A DNA stretch of 64,000 nucleotides from Sinimarinibacterium flocculans (GCF_003201205.1 NZ_QICN01000003.1:62001-126000); one strand, 5' to 3'; shown: positions 43,629 to 54,238, numbered from the stretch's first letter. Notes: generated from the letters alone by a model not told the origin. Made by a program: numbers and translations.

Positions 43629-43781
43629 CTGTGACCGATAACTTTAACACGGGTTCGCACACCCGCCGTTCATGGCGCCGGCAGCGGGCGGACTGCCGGT
43701 TGGCCATGAACCGCGTCTGAACCCGTTGCCGGGGTCAGTCCGTCGGGCCCTCGGTGCGTCGGGCCCTGTTCGCTCGGGCCT

Positions 43782-45002
43782 TCAATCGGCCTGGTTCCGC
43801 AGGAAGGCGGGGATGTTGATGATGTCCTCGTCCAGGCCGAGCGGGAACGCGCTGCCGCCGCCGGCGGCGTACTTGCGCTGCTGGCGATGGACGGCGGGGA
43901 TGTCGAGCTTGGGCGAACCCAGCGGCGGCATCGCCGGTCCGGCCGGCACGTTCAGCTCGGGCCGCACGAACTGCGCGACCTTCGGGTTCTGCTGCGGCGC
44001 GACGGCAGCCGCCGGCATGTGCTTGTTGCCCGGCAGGCCGGTGGCGACGACCGTCACACGCAACACGCCGTCGAGGTTCGGGTTCATCGACATGCCGCAC
44101 TTGGCGTCGGCCTCGTCGGAGGCGATCTCCGAGACGCGGGAGTTGATGTACTCCAGCTCCTCCATCGTCAGGGACTCGTCGCAAGTCACGTTGACCAGCA
44201 GGCCACGGGCGCCGTGCAGTTCGATGTCGTCGAGCAGCGGGCTCGACAGCGCCATCTCCACCGCCTTCTCTGCACGCCCCTCGCCGCTGGCCTCGCCGAT
44301 ACCCATCATCGACATGCCGCGGTTGGTCATCACGGTGCGCACGTCGGCGAAGTCGACGTTGACCAGGCCCGGTCGCGTGATCAGGTCGGAGATGCCCTGA
44401 ACGGCGTTCTGCAGCACGTCGTTGGCCGCCTTGAAGCAGTTCAGGACCGTGATCTTGGTCCCCAGCACCAGGCCGAGCTTCTCGTTCGGGATCATGATCA
44501 GCGAATCGGTGTACTGGCGCAGATCGTCGACGCCCTTCATCGCCACGGCCATGCGCTTCTTGCCCTCGTGCGTGAACGGCTTGGTGACCACCGCCACGGT
44601 GAGGATGCCGAGTTCCTTGGCGATCTCCGCGATCACCGGCGCGGCGCCGGTACCGGTACCGCCACCCATGCCGGCGGTCACGAACAGCAGGTCGGTACCC
44701 TCGATCATCTCTCGGATGCGATCGCGGTCTTCCTCGGCCGCCTGCCGGCCGATCTCCGGATTCGAGCCAGCGCCCAGCCCGCGGGTGATCTCGACGCCCA
44801 GCTGCAGCTGGTTGGTCGGTACGCAACGTTCCAGGTGATCGCGGTCCGTGTTCGCGCAGACGAAGTCGACGCCCTCGATCCCCGCCTGCGCCATCTGGTT
44901 GACCGTATTGCAACCGCCGCCACCGACGCCGATGACGCGGATGACCGCGCGCTTGCGCTGGCCGTCTTCCAGTTCGAATACCTCTCGTGCTTGTCCGCCC
45001 AT
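43782..45002 (-). CDS. ftsZ: Cell division GTPase FtsZ
   Basis: The tubulin homologue that forms the Z ring. The protein has 406 residues, with N-terminal VIGVGGGGCN, the tubulin signature GGGTGTGAAP, the T7 loop region NVDFADV, a Pro/Ala-rich linker (about 325-385) and the C-terminal peptide NIPAFLRNQAD that binds FtsA and ZipA-type partners. ATG 45002 has CAGGAG 7 bases upstream; an upstream ATG at 45044 is less well placed. It has its own promoter (45117-45145) and a terminator downstream. Confidence 0.98.
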   Translation of the reverse strand: MGGQAREVFELEDGQRKRAVIRVIGVGGGGCNTVNQMAQAGIEGVDFVCANTDRDHLERCVPTNQLQLGVEITRGLGAGSNPEIGRQAAEEDRDRIREMIEGTDLLFVTAGMGGGTGTGAAPVIAEIAKELGILTVAVVTKPFTHEGKKRMAVAMKGVDDLRQYTDSLIMIPNEKLGLVLGTKITVLNCFKAANDVLQNAVQGISDLITRPGLVNVDFADVRTVMTNRGMSMMGIGEASGEGRAEKAVEMALSSPLLDDIELHGARGLLVNVTCDESLTMEELEYINSRVSEIASDEADAKCGMSMNPNLDGVLRVTVVATGLPGNKHMPAAAVAPQQNPKVAQFVRPELNVPAGPAMPPLGSPKLDIPAVHRQQRKYAAGGGSAFPLGLDEDIINIPAFLRNQAD

Positions 45003-45116
45003 TTCACTGCTCCTGCGCCGCCCGGCGCGTTGTGTTGCATTCACCCACCGGGATCTCCGATGAGGGAGTCCGCGGCCCGGCCCGATGTTTTTTTCTATCT
45101 ATTACGCCGTGAATCT

Positions 45117-45145
45117 ATACTAAAATCCAACTGTGCTAATGTCAA
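45117..45145 (-). promoter_or_regulatory. ftsZ promoter in an AT-rich island
   Basis: On the minus strand a perfect TTGACA (45140-45145), a 17-bp spacer and TAGTAT (45117-45122) predict a start near 45110, about 107 bases before the ftsZ ATG. It sits in an unusually AT-rich stretch (about 45085-45175) that stands out in this GC-rich window. It would raise FtsZ levels above those of the upstream dcw genes. Confidence 0.75.
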
Positions 45146-45169
45146 TAAAAATTCATTAATTATTTCTAA

Positions 45170-46399
45170 TTAAAAACTGCCCTTGAACCAGTCGCCCGCA
45201 CGCTGCAACCAGTAGCCGACGCCCTGCATCGGCGTCGGTGCCGGCTGCGGCCGGCTCTGGCGTCCGTAGAGCAGCAGTCCGACCGCCGTCGCGTAGGCGG
45301 GATCGCGCGTGATGTCCTTGAGTCCGTCGACGTTGTGCGGCGCGCCGAGGCGCACCGGCAGGTCGAACACCTCTTCGGCGAGTTCGACGACGCCCGGCAT
45401 CTGCGCCGATCCGCCGGTGAGGACGATGCCGCCGGCGATCACGTCGAACCAGTCGGCCCGCTGCAGTTCCTTGCGGATGAAGTGGAACAGCTCCTCGTAT
45501 CGCGGCTTGATGACCTCGGCCAGCGTCAGCCGCGACAGCCGCCGCGGTGGCTGGTCGCCGACACCCTTGACCTCGATTTCCTCGTGCCCGGCGGCGTACT
45601 GCGGAAGCGCCACGCCGTATTTGACCTTGAGTTCCTCCGCGTGAGGCCCCGGGGTACGGAACGCGACGCTGATGTCGTTGGTGACCTGGTTGCCGGCAAT
45701 CGGCAGCACCGCGGTATGGCGGATCGTGCCGCCCTTGAACACCGCGATGTCGGACGTGCCGCCGCCGATGTCGACCATGCAGACGCCGAGGTCGCGCTCA
45801 TCCGGCAGCAAGGTCGAATAGCTCGATGCCAGGTGCTGCAGGATCAGCTTGTCGATCTTCAGCCCGCAGGACTCGACGCACTTGTAGATGTTCTGGGCCG
45901 CCGAGATCGAGCCGGTGACGATGTGAACCTTCGCCTCGAGGCGCACCCCGTGCATGCCGACCGGATCCTGGATGCCCTCGCGGCCGTCGACGACGAACTC
46001 CTGGGGAATCACGTGCAGGATCTTCTGGTCCGCCGGAATCGCGATCGCGCGCGCCGCATCCATCACGCTGTCGACGTCGCGCTCGGAGACGCTGCCCGCG
46101 CGCACCGGCGCCACGCCGGTCGAGTTGAGGCTGCGGATATGCGTGCCGGAGATGCCGACGTAGACCGACTTGGCGCTGCAGTTGGCCATCAGCTCCGCCT
46201 GCTCGACGGCGCGCTTGATCGCCTGCGTGGTCTGCTCGATGTTGACGACATCGCCGCGGTTCATGCCGCGCGAGGCATGCACCCCGCTGCCGACCACCTC
46301 GACGCGCCCGTCGGGCGTGACCTGCCCGACCACCGCCACGCACTTCGACGTGCCGACATCCAGTCCGACCAGCAGGCTGCGTTCTTCTCGTCGTGCCAT
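45170..46399 (-). CDS. ftsA: Cell division protein FtsA
   Basis: An actin-like ATPase that tethers FtsZ to the membrane. 409 residues: phosphate-1 GLDVGTSK near the N-terminus, CMVDIGGGTSD, and GGIVLTGGSAQMPG. The C-terminal amphipathic helix GYWLQRAGDWFKGSF is the membrane anchor. ATG 46399 has GAGGA upstream and lies 5 bp after the ftsQ stop. The gene ends at the AT-rich island that holds the ftsZ promoter. Confidence 0.98.
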   Translation of the reverse strand: MARREERSLLVGLDVGTSKCVAVVGQVTPDGRVEVVGSGVHASRGMNRGDVVNIEQTTQAIKRAVEQAELMANCSAKSVYVGISGTHIRSLNSTGVAPVRAGSVSERDVDSVMDAARAIAIPADQKILHVIPQEFVVDGREGIQDPVGMHGVRLEAKVHIVTGSISAAQNIYKCVESCGLKIDKLILQHLASSYSTLLPDERDLGVCMVDIGGGTSDIAVFKGGTIRHTAVLPIAGNQVTNDISVAFRTPGPHAEELKVKYGVALPQYAAGHEEIEVKGVGDQPPRRLSRLTLAEVIKPRYEELFHFIRKELQRADWFDVIAGGIVLTGGSAQMPGVVELAEEVFDLPVRLGAPHNVDGLKDITRDPAYATAVGLLLYGRQSRPQPAPTPMQGVGYWLQRAGDWFKGSF

Positions 46400-46404
46400 G
46401 GTGT

Positions 46405-47172
46405 TCAGTTCCTCTTCGTAGCGGCAGCCGGCTCCCGCCAACCCACCGAGAATCCGTTCGTGTAGCGCAGGTCGATGTGCCGGACGTCGGCGAGCTGCGG
46501 CCCCAGCGCCCGTGTTGCCGGCCCGAGCAGCACGTCCACGCCCAGCAGCGGGTCGGTGCGCCCGAAGCGCAGTTCGATGCCGTCGGCCGTGGTCGCCGTC
46601 CAGTCGCCGCGGGCGTCCTGCTGCAGGCCGGCAAGTGCGAAGGGCGTGCCGTCCAGGCGCGCCGACAGCTGCGTGTACATCGTCAGCACGCGGCGCTCGC
46701 TGCCTTCGGGACCCGCGAGACGCGGCAGCGCATCACCGACCTCGCGACCTGCGGGGTCGAAACGCGCGGCGTTCTCGTCGAGGAGCACGTCGCCGCTCCA
46801 GCGCGCCGCCGGTACGCGTTCCCAGATGCGCACGCGCACGGTCGCCGGCCATTCGCGCTCGGCGCGGGCCCGCGCGACCCAGGGCAAGGCGCCGGCGGCC
46901 CGCTGCACCGCCTGCAGATCGACTTCGACGAAGCTGGTCTGCAGCAGCGGCCGCAGCGCAGCGTCGAGCTCTGCGGTGTCGACACGCTCGAAGCGCGCCT
47001 GAATCTGCAATCGCGCCACCGGCTCCAGTCCGGTGAAATGAAAGAACGCCCACACGGAAGCGATGGCCGCGAACAGCGCCGCCGTGCCCAGCGCGAACCG
47101 CGAGAGCCGCGACGACATCGGTACGTCGTCATCGCGGTCATAGGCGTCTGCAGTCATGACCATGGCCGTCAC
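46405..47172 (-). CDS. ftsQ: Cell division protein FtsQ
   Basis: A bitopic divisome protein linking FtsL/FtsB to the other components. 255 residues from a GTG at 47172: a short cytoplasmic part, one membrane helix (LGTAALFAAIASVWAFFHF), a POTRA domain (FERVDTAELDAAL, then SFVEVDLQAVQ and WVARARAEREWP) and the FtsQ beta domain with GIELRFGR and VDLRYTNGF-like end. The GTG overlaps the ddl stop by 4 bp (GTGA); internal ATGs at 47163 and 47157 are possible. Confidence 0.95.
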   Translation of the reverse strand: MTAMVMTADAYDRDDDVPMSSRLSRFALGTAALFAAIASVWAFFHFTGLEPVARLQIQARFERVDTAELDAALRPLLQTSFVEVDLQAVQRAAGALPWVARARAEREWPATVRVRIWERVPAARWSGDVLLDENAARFDPAGREVGDALPRLAGPEGSERRVLTMYTQLSARLDGTPFALAGLQQDARGDWTATTADGIELRFGRTDPLLGVDVLLGPATRALGPQLADVRHIDLRYTNGFSVGWREPAAATKRN

Positions 47173-48161
47173 TGCCCGACTCCCGCCACCGGCGGCAGCG
47201 TCGTCTCGAGCACGGCCCAGCACAGATCGGCGTAGTCCATGCCCTGCACGCGAGCGGCCATCGGCACGAGACTGTGTGCCGTCATGCCGGGCACGAGGTT
47301 GACCTCGATCAGCCACGGCTGGCCGTCGCCGTCGAGCATGAAGTCCACGCGTCCCCAGCCGCGGGCACCGATGAGCTCGAAGGCCTGCAGGCAGATCGAG
47401 CGGATGCGCGTCTCGAAGGCCGCGTCGAGGCCGCTCGGGCAGTGGTAGCGCGTCGCGTCGGAAACGTACTTGGCGTGGTAGTCGTAGAACTCACCGTCCG
47501 GCTCGATGCGGATCGTCGGCAGCGCCTCGCCGGCGAGAATCGCGCAGGTGAACTCGTGGCCGAGTGCACAGCCGCTGACGAAGCGCTCGGCCATCGCCGC
47601 GCGCCCGTGCTCGCCCAGGGCCGCCTGCCAGGCCTCATCGAGCTGTGCTGCCGACTTCACCTTGGTGACCCCGACGCTGGAGCCCTCCTCCGACGGCTTG
47701 ACGATGAACGGGTAGCCGAAGCGGCGTGCGGCGGCGTCCAGGTCGGCGCGTTCGCGCAGCCACGCGTAGTCCGGCGTCGGCAGCCCTTCGGCCTTCCACA
47801 GTCGCTTGGTCCGCAGCTTGTCCATGGCCAGCGCGGAGGCGAGCACGCCGCTGCCCGTGTAGGCGATACCCAGCAGGTCGAGCACTGCCTGAACCGTCCC
47901 GTCCTCGCCGCCGGTGCCGTGCAGCACGTTGAACACGCGGTCGATGCGCTGCTCGCGCAGGCGCAGGATGTTGTCGCGCGTCGCATCGATGGCCGTCACG
48001 TCCACACCCCGGGAGCGCAGTGCTTCCACGACGCCCTCGCCCGACCACAGCGAGACCTGCCGTTCGGAGGACCAGCCGCCCATCAGCACGCCGACGCGAC
48101 CGAACTCCGCGGGGTCAATCACGCGCCTGCGCTGGCCGGTGAGGACGGAGGCGCCCGTCAT
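47169..48161 (-). CDS. ddl: D-alanine--D-alanine ligase
   Basis: This ATP-grasp enzyme joins two D-Ala for MurF. 330 residues: GVLMGGWSSERQVSL, HGTGGEDGTVQ, GSGVLASALAMDK, PSEEGSSVGV and EVNLVPGMTAHSLVP. The usual E. coli HGRGGEDG reads HGTGGEDG here, and YDYEAKY reads YDYHAKY; both are tolerated variants in relatives. An N-terminal extension of about 20 residues precedes the core. ATG 48161 overlaps the murB stop (ATGA). Confidence 0.97.
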   Translation of the reverse strand: MTGASVLTGQRRRVIDPAEFGRVGVLMGGWSSERQVSLWSGEGVVEALRSRGVDVTAIDATRDNILRLREQRIDRVFNVLHGTGGEDGTVQAVLDLLGIAYTGSGVLASALAMDKLRTKRLWKAEGLPTPDYAWLRERADLDAAARRFGYPFIVKPSEEGSSVGVTKVKSAAQLDEAWQAALGEHGRAAMAERFVSGCALGHEFTCAILAGEALPTIRIEPDGEFYDYHAKYVSDATRYHCPSGLDAAFETRIRSICLQAFELIGARGWGRVDFMLDGDGQPWLIEVNLVPGMTAHSLVPMAARVQGMDYADLCWAVLETTLPPVAGVGQ

Positions 48162-49084
48162 GGCGCGTCCTCTCCGCTGCGTGCGTCGCCGACGATCCGG
48201 ACTTCGGTCACCAGCTCGATGCCGGTCTGCGCCCTGACGGTCAACGCGATGTGCGCGATCAGCGCTTCGACGTCCGCCGCACGGGCCGTCGCGTCTGTGA
48301 TGATGAAGTTGGCATGCTGCGTCGAGACTTCGGCGCCGCCGATCCGATGCCCCTTGAGGCCGCAGGCCTCGATCAGACGCGCGGCGTGGTCGCCCGGGGG
48401 ATTGCGGAACGTGCTGCCAGCACTCGGCTTGCCCACCGGCTGCGTGGCCTTGCGCTGGGCCAGCGAGGCGCGGGTGTAGCGAGCGTGCTCGCCGTCGGCA
48501 TCGGTTTCCACCTCGAAACGGGCGGCCAGAAAGCCGAGCGCGTCGGACGGCAGCTCGACGTAGCGATAGCGGTAGCGCACGGCGTCGCGGGCGATCCAGT
48601 CGGTGCGCCCACCGCGGAACAGCAGCTCCGCTTCGGCGACCCGCGGCCAGGTCTCGCCCCCCCAGGCCCCGGCGTTCATCGCCAGTGCGCCGCCGACGGT
48701 GCCGGGGATGCCGGCCATGAAGCCGAGACCGGCAAGCTGCTCGCGCTCCGCGAACTTGGCCAGACGCGCACAGTGCACGCCGGCCTGCGCATGAAGCCTG
48801 CGGCCTTCGCTGCCTTCTTCGACCCGCAGTTCGTCGAGCGCGTTGTGCAGGCAGATCACCGTCCCGCGAAAGCCGCCGTCGCGGACGAGCAGGTTGCTGC
48901 CCAGTCCGAGCCAGAGGACCGCCTCGTCGGCCGGCAGCGCCCGCACGAAAGCGATGAGATCGTCCCGGTCGGCCGGCTCGAAGTAGCGGTCCGCCGCACC
49001 GCCCACGCGCCACGACGTGTGCCGCGCCAGCGGCTCGTCGCGCAGCAAGCGCCCGCGCACCGGTGCCGTCGCGAGGGCGTTCAC
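48158..49084 (-). CDS. murB: UDP-N-acetylenolpyruvoylglucosamine reductase
   Basis: A FAD/NADPH enzyme that reduces enolpyruvyl-UDP-GlcNAc to UDP-MurNAc. 308 residues, the short type II form: [39 protein letters not shown] and the catalytic Ser in GSTFRNP. Its place between murC and ddl differs from E. coli, where murB lies far from dcw. GTG 49084 overlaps the murC stop (GTGA). Confidence 0.96.
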   Translation of the reverse strand: MNALATAPVRGRLLRDEPLARHTSWRVGGAADRYFEPADRDDLIAFVRALPADEAVLWLGLGSNLLVRDGGFRGTVICLHNALDELRVEEGSEGRRLHAQAGVHCARLAKFAEREQLAGLGFMAGIPGTVGGALAMNAGAWGGETWPRVAEAELLFRGGRTDWIARDAVRYRYRYVELPSDALGFLAARFEVETDADGEHARYTRASLAQRKATQPVGKPSAGSTFRNPPGDHAARLIEACGLKGHRIGGAEVSTQHANFIITDATARAADVEALIAHIALTVRAQTGIELVTEVRIVGDARSGEDAP

Positions 49085-50529
49085 GCCGCACCTCCGAAGC
49101 GCTGGACCAGCTGCGGCGGGAGCGACCCGACATCGCCGGCGCCGAGGGTCAGAATGACATCGCCATCTGCGATCACGCGCTCGAGCACGTCCGGCACTTC
49201 GACGAGACCGCCGGGGAGCAGCAGCGGTTCGACCTTGCCGCGGGCGCGGATGCAGCGCGCCAGCGCGCGTGCATCGGCGTTGTCGATCGGCGTCTCGCCG
49301 GCGGCATAGACCTCGGCGAGCAGCAGCACGTCGGCCTGCGACAGCACCGCACAGAAGTCGTCGAACAGGTCGCGGGTGCGCGAGTAGCGATGCGGCTGGA
49401 ACACGACCACCAGGCGGCGCTCGGGATGCGCGGCGCGCATGGCCTGGAACGTGGCCGCGATCTCGCGCGGGTGATGGCCATAGTCGTCCACCAGCACCGC
49501 GTGACGGGTGCCGAAGTGCAGCGCCCCGTGCTGTTCGCAGCGCCGGCCGATGCCCTCGAAACCGGAGAGCGCGCGTTGCATCGCGTCGATTCCGACGCCC
49601 AGTTCGCGGCCGATCGCCACGGCGACCAGCGCGTTCTGCACGTTGTGGCGTCCGGGCAGGTTGAGGTGGAACTCCGCACGAAAGCCGTCGCTGCCCACCG
49701 CGGTGAAGTGCGCGCCGTTGCCCTCGGGACGGACGTCGACGCCGCGCAGATCGGCATCCTCGGCAAACCCGTAGGTCAGCAGCGGTCGCCCGATCTCCGG
49801 CAGCGTCTGCCTCACGACAGCGTCGTCGACGCAGGCGACGGCGAGCCCGTAGAACGGCAGGCGATGCAGGAACTCGACGAAGGTCGCCCGCAGCTTCTGG
49901 AAGTCGTTCCCGTAGGTCTCGAGATGATCGGCATCGATGTTGGTGACGGCGGCGATCATCGGCGACAGGTGCAGGAAGGAGGCGTCGCTCTCGTCGGCCT
50001 CGGCGACGAGATAGGCCCCCGAACCGAGGCGCGCGTTGGTGTCGGCGGACTTGAGCTTGCCGCCGATGACGTAGGTCGGGTCGAGATCCCCTTCGGCGAG
50101 CACGCTGGCGACCAGACTCGTGGTCGTCGTCTTGCCGTGCGTGCCGGCAATCGCGATGCCGTAGCGGAAGCGCATCAGCTCGGCGAGCATCTCGGCCCGC
50201 CGGACGATCGGAATGCGGTGCTCGCGCGCGTACCGATACTCCGGGTTGTCGGCCTTGACCGCGGTCGAGACGACGACGGCATCGGCACCCGCGGTGTAGG
50301 CGGCGTCGTGACCGAAACGGATCTGCGCTCCGAGCGACGTCAGCCTGCGTGTCGCCGCGCTCTCGCGCAGATCGCTGCCGCTGACCGCATAGCCGAGATT
50401 GAGCAGCACCTCGGCGATGCCGGCCATGCCGGAACCGCCGATACCCAGCATGTGGATGCGGCGCACGCGGCGCATCGGTCGCGTGGTCAGCGCATGCTGG
50501 TCGGCGGGTCTGCCGGTCGTGCTGCTCAC
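49081..50529 (-). CDS. murC: UDP-N-acetylmuramate--L-alanine ligase
   Basis: The Mur ligase that adds L-Ala to UDP-MurNAc. 482 residues: [17 protein letters not shown] at the N-terminus, P-loop [24 protein letters not shown] and [16 protein letters not shown] 50529 overlaps the murG stop by 4 bp; a longer open frame upstream lies inside murG and is discounted. Length fits the family. Confidence 0.97.
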   Translation of the reverse strand: MSSTTGRPADQHALTTRPMRRVRRIHMLGIGGSGMAGIAEVLLNLGYAVSGSDLRESAATRRLTSLGAQIRFGHDAAYTAGADAVVVSTAVKADNPEYRYAREHRIPIVRRAEMLAELMRFRYGIAIAGTHGKTTTTSLVASVLAEGDLDPTYVIGGKLKSADTNARLGSGAYLVAEADESDASFLHLSPMIAAVTNIDADHLETYGNDFQKLRATFVEFLHRLPFYGLAVACVDDAVVRQTLPEIGRPLLTYGFAEDADLRGVDVRPEGNGAHFTAVGSDGFRAEFHLNLPGRHNVQNALVAVAIGRELGVGIDAMQRALSGFEGIGRRCEQHGALHFGTRHAVLVDDYGHHPREIAATFQAMRAAHPERRLVVVFQPHRYSRTRDLFDDFCAVLSQADVLLLAEVYAAGETPIDNADARALARCIRARGKVEPLLLPGGLVEVPDVLERVIADGDVILTLGAGDVGSLPPQLVQRFGGAA

Positions 50530-51593
50530 GAGTCGCTCTCCCCCGCCGCCTCGAGACAGGCCCCGGCGATCCGCCGGGTCGCGTCGGTCCACGCCACGGC
50601 GCGCGCCGCCTCTCCCATGCGCCGCAGGCACTGACGGTCGCCCAGCAGTTCGCGCAGCAGCGCGGCGAGCTGTGCCGGCGTGGCATCCATCTCGGGCAGC
50701 AGCGCGGCGGCGCCGGCGCGAAGCAGGTACTCGGCGTTGCGTGTCTGGTGGTCGTCCACGGCATGCGGAAACGGCACCAGCACCGAGGCCACGCCCGCCG
50801 CGGCCAGCTCGGCGATGGTCGACGCGCCGGCACGGCAGATCACCAGATCGGCCCATCCGAGCGCTGCCGGCATGTCGTCGATGAAACCCTCCACCGAGGC
50901 CTCGACGCCGCTGTCGGCGTAGGCGCGCTGCGCGATCTCCAGCGTGCGGCCGGCCTGGTGGCGCACTTCGGGCCGCTCGACCGGCGACAGCAGCGCGAGC
51001 GCCTGCGGCACCCGCTCGTTGAGCGCCCGGGCCCCCTGGCTGCCGCCGACGACCAGCAGCCGCGGCGCGCCATCGTGATCCAGCCGCCGCGACGGCGCCG
51101 GCAGGTCGACGAAGCCGCGGCGCACCGGATTGCCCACGGCGAGCGCGCCGTCGAAGGTCTGCGGGAAGGCCTCCATGACCACACGGGCGAGGCGCGCGAG
51201 CCAGCGATTGGTCATTCCGGGCGCGGCATTCTGTTCGTGGATCAGCAACGGCCGGCGCGTCATCCACGCCGCGAGACCGCCGGGGCCGGCGGCAAAGCCG
51301 CCCATGCCGAGGACCGCATCCGGCCGCTCGCGCCGCAGTGCGCCCAGCGCCTGAAGCAGCGCCCGCAGCAACTGCAGCGGCGCCTGCAGCAGGCGCAGCA
51401 GCCCCTTGCCGCGCAGGCCCGAGACGCTGACGAAGCACATTGGAATCCCGCGTGCCGGCACGACGCGCGACTCGAAGCTGTCCGGCGCTCCCATCCACAC
51501 GACCTGGTGCCCGCGTTCGCGCAGGTAGTCCGCCACGGCGAGCGCCGGGTAGACGTGACCGCCGGTGCCGCCGGCCATGATCATCAGCTTCAT
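50526..51593 (-). CDS. murG: UDP-GlcNAc:undecaprenyl-PP-MurNAc-pentapeptide transferase
   Basis: The GT-B glycosyltransferase that makes lipid II from lipid I on the inner face of the membrane. 355 residues: [14 protein letters not shown] near the N-terminus, [12 protein letters not shown], the [15 protein letters not shown] loop and [17 protein letters not shown]-like text for UDP-GlcNAc binding. ATG 51593 overlaps the ftsW stop (ATGA). Confidence 0.97.
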   Translation of the reverse strand: MKLMIMAGGTGGHVYPALAVADYLRERGHQVVWMGAPDSFESRVVPARGIPMCFVSVSGLRGKGLLRLLQAPLQLLRALLQALGALRRERPDAVLGMGGFAAGPGGLAAWMTRRPLLIHEQNAAPGMTNRWLARLARVVMEAFPQTFDGALAVGNPVRRGFVDLPAPSRRLDHDGAPRLLVVGGSQGARALNERVPQALALLSPVERPEVRHQAGRTLEIAQRAYADSGVEASVEGFIDDMPAALGWADLVICRAGASTIAELAAAGVASVLVPFPHAVDDHQTRNAEYLLRAGAAALLPEMDATPAQLAALLRELLGDRQCLRRMGEAARAVAWTDATRRIAGACLEAAGESDS

Positions 51594-52822
51594 GACCGCG
51601 CCTCCGCCGCCCGATAGCGGCGCCGCGGCCTTGCGGCGCTGTCCTGATCCTGCGCGGACGCCGCACCGAAGCTTTCGCTGCGGTTCTCGTAGTCGACGCG
51701 CAGCAGCAGGCCGACCATGGCGCAGACCGTGAGCAGCGAGGAGCCGCCATAGCTCAGCAGCGGCAGCGTCAGGCCCTTGGTCGGCAGCAGCCCCAGGTTC
51801 ACGGCCATGTTGATCAGCGCCTGCAGACCGATCCAGCCGGTCAGACCGTAGGCGAGGAAGGCGGGGAACTGCCGTCCGGCGAGCTCCGCCGCGCGACCGA
51901 TCGCCAAGCCGCGCGCGACGACGACGCCGAACAGCAGCAGCAGCGCCAGGATTCCCAGCAGGCCGAGCTCCTCGGCGAGGATCGCGAAGATGAAGTCGGT
52001 GTGCATCTCAGGCAGGTACAGCAGCTTCTGCACGCTGTTGCCCAGCCCCACGCCGGTCCATTCGCCGCGGCCCACGGCAATCAGCGACTGCGCCAGCTGC
52101 CAGCCGCCGTTCTCCACGTCCGCCCAGGGGTTGGTGAAATTGAGCAGGCGCTTGAGACGGTACGGCGCCGCCACCGCGATGTAGGCCAGGCCGGCAACCG
52201 CAACCGCCAGCATCCCGGCGTAGTAGCCCACGCGGGCACCGCCCAGGAACAGCATCACGAACACCACGCCCATCAGGATCGCGGTCGCGCCGAAGTCCGG
52301 CTCGAGCAGCAGCAGCAGGCACGGCAGCAGCATCGCGCCGAGCGGCAGCAGCAGGCCCTTGAGCGTGTGCTGCAGCGGCGCCTGGCGGCGCGCGATGTAG
52401 TTGGCGATGAAGACGATCAGGGCAAGGCGCGCCGGTTCGGAGGCCTGGAGCCGGAACACGCCGACATCGATCCAGCGCCGTGCCGAGTTCACCTCGACAC
52501 CGATGCCCGGCAGCAGCACCGCGGCGAGCAGCAGCACCGCCAGCAGATACAGCAGCAGGTGCAGCCGCGCCCAGGCGGCAAGCGGCACGCAGTACATCGC
52601 CGCACCGATGCCGATGCCGAGCACCGCGAACATCACCTGCCGGTAGAAGAAGTAGAACGCGTCGCCGGTCATCTTCTCGGCCTGCGCGACGGACGCCGAG
52701 GCCACCATGATCAGCCCCCACAGCAGCAGCACGGCGATCGCGCCGCACAACCAGGCGTCGAGGCCGTAGCGCGCACGCGGCAGCGGCAGGCGGCTCTGCA
52801 GACCTTCCAGCGCCGCGTTCAC
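51590..52822 (-). CDS. ftsW: Septal peptidoglycan polymerase FtsW
   Basis: A SEDS-family glycosyltransferase working with FtsI. 410 residues with ten predicted membrane helices, the conserved periplasmic-loop Asp region [29 protein letters not shown] (given in part) and [14 protein letters not shown], and closing [16 protein letters not shown] 52822 overlaps the murD stop by 4 bp. The C-terminal Arg-rich tail is cytoplasmic. Confidence 0.97.
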   Translation of the reverse strand: MNAALEGLQSRLPLPRARYGLDAWLCGAIAVLLLWGLIMVASASVAQAEKMTGDAFYFFYRQVMFAVLGIGIGAAMYCVPLAAWARLHLLLYLLAVLLLAAVLLPGIGVEVNSARRWIDVGVFRLQASEPARLALIVFIANYIARRQAPLQHTLKGLLLPLGAMLLPCLLLLLEPDFGATAILMGVVFVMLFLGGARVGYYAGMLAVAVAGLAYIAVAAPYRLKRLLNFTNPWADVENGGWQLAQSLIAVGRGEWTGVGLGNSVQKLLYLPEMHTDFIFAILAEELGLLGILALLLLFGVVVARGLAIGRAAELAGRQFPAFLAYGLTGWIGLQALINMAVNLGLLPTKGLTLPLLSYGGSSLLTVCAMVGLLLRVDYENRSESFGAASAQDQDSAARPRRRYRAAEARS

Positions 52823-54174
52823 GAGGCATGCTCCGGAAGGGCGAGGACCGCCTCGCGAAAGCGGTCGCCGCGCTCCAGATAGTTGCGGAACTGATCGAAG
52901 CTGGCGCAGGCCGGCGACAGCAGCACCTGATCGCCGGCGACCGCCAGCCGGTGCGCGCGCGCCAATGCACCGGACAGATCATCGCTGCGATAGACCGGCA
53001 CCGCCCCGGTAACCGCCGACTCGATACGCGCCGCGTCCTCGCCGAACAGCACGGCGGCCCGGCCCTTGCGCGCCAGCGGCTCGCGCAGATCGGCGAAGGA
53101 CTGCCCCTTGCCCTGTCCGCCGCCGAGCCAGATGATCGGCGCCGGCAGACCGTTGAGAGCGGCCAGCGTCGATCCGACGTTGGTGCCCTTGGAGTCATTG
53201 AAGTAACGGACGCCGCCGAGTTCGCGCACGAACTCGCAGCGGTGCGGCAGCCCGGCGAAGGCGCGAAGCGCCGCGCACTGCGCGTCGCGACCGATGCCGA
53301 CCGCGTCGGCCAGCGCAACCGCGGCCAACGCATTGGCCCAGTTGTGCGAGCCGAAGATCTTCAATGCCGAAACCGGTAGCAGCGGCGCATCGGCCGACAG
53401 CCAGATCTCGCCGTCGCGCTCGACCAGGCCGTAATCGTCGCCGGAACCGGGCGCGTCCAGGCCGAAGCTCGCGCAGCGCACGGTGCCGGACGGTGGCTGC
53501 GGATCGTCACGGTTGATGACCGCGACCCCGCATCCGTCGTAGATCCGGCGCTTGACGGCCGCGTAATGCGCCATCGTGCCGTGGCGATCGAGATGGTCCT
53601 GCGACAGGTTCAGCACGGTCGCGGCCGCGCAACGCAGGCTGCTCGTCGTCTCCAGCTGGAAGCTCGAAAGCTCGAGCACGTAGAGCGCCACGTCGTCGGC
53701 GAGCAGGTCCAGCGCCGGCGTCCCCAGGTTGCCGCCCACCGCCACGCGGATGCCGGCCACCCGCGCCATCTCGCCGACCAGCGTCGTCACCGTGGACTTG
53801 CCGTTGGAGCCGGTGATGCCGACCACACGCGGCGTGGGGCCCGAGCCGGCTGCCCGCAGCGCGCGGGCGAACAGTTCGATGTCGCCGACGATCTCGACGC
53901 CTGCGGCAGCCAGCATGCGCACGAAGGGTTCGTCGAGCGAGATGCCCGGCGAGACGACGGCCATCGCGAACTGCGCCTGCGGCTCCGGCGCGCTGAAGGC
54001 CCCGAGCCGGAACTCGACCTGCGGGTACTCGGCGCGCAGCGCATCGATGCCCGCGGGAGCGGCGCGCGAGTCGGTCACGACCACCGAGGCGCCTTCGCGC
54101 ACGAGATGGCGCAGCGCCGACGCCCCGGACAGGCCGAGACCGACGACGAGAATGCGCTGTTCCGAATCGCTCAC
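52819..54174 (-). CDS. murD: UDP-N-acetylmuramoyl-L-alanine--D-glutamate ligase
   Basis: Adds D-Glu to UDP-MurNAc-L-Ala. 451 residues: VVGLGLSGASALRHL, P-loop ITGSNGKSTVTTL, LNLSQDHLDRHGTM and YFNDSKGTNVGST, all family signatures. It starts 64 bp after mraY, one of the wider gaps in the cluster; that gap holds a copy of the TTTCC-type repeat found beside secA. Confidence 0.97.
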   Translation of the reverse strand: MSDSEQRILVVGLGLSGASALRHLVREGASVVVTDSRAAPAGIDALRAEYPQVEFRLGAFSAPEPQAQFAMAVVSPGISLDEPFVRMLAAAGVEIVGDIELFARALRAAGSGPTPRVVGITGSNGKSTVTTLVGEMARVAGIRVAVGGNLGTPALDLLADDVALYVLELSSFQLETTSSLRCAAATVLNLSQDHLDRHGTMAHYAAVKRRIYDGCGVAVINRDDPQPPSGTVRCASFGLDAPGSGDDYGLVERDGEIWLSADAPLLPVSALKIFGSHNWANALAAVALADAVGIGRDAQCAALRAFAGLPHRCEFVRELGGVRYFNDSKGTNVGSTLAALNGLPAPIIWLGGGQGKGQSFADLREPLARKGRAAVLFGEDAARIESAVTGAVPVYRSDDLSGALARAHRLAVAGDQVLLSPACASFDQFRNYLERGDRFREAVLALPEHAS

Positions 54175-54238
54175 GACGGCGTCCCCATCCGGCGACCGCA
54201 GGCCGGAGACTGGAAACAGGCGAAGGCAGCGGGCGTCA

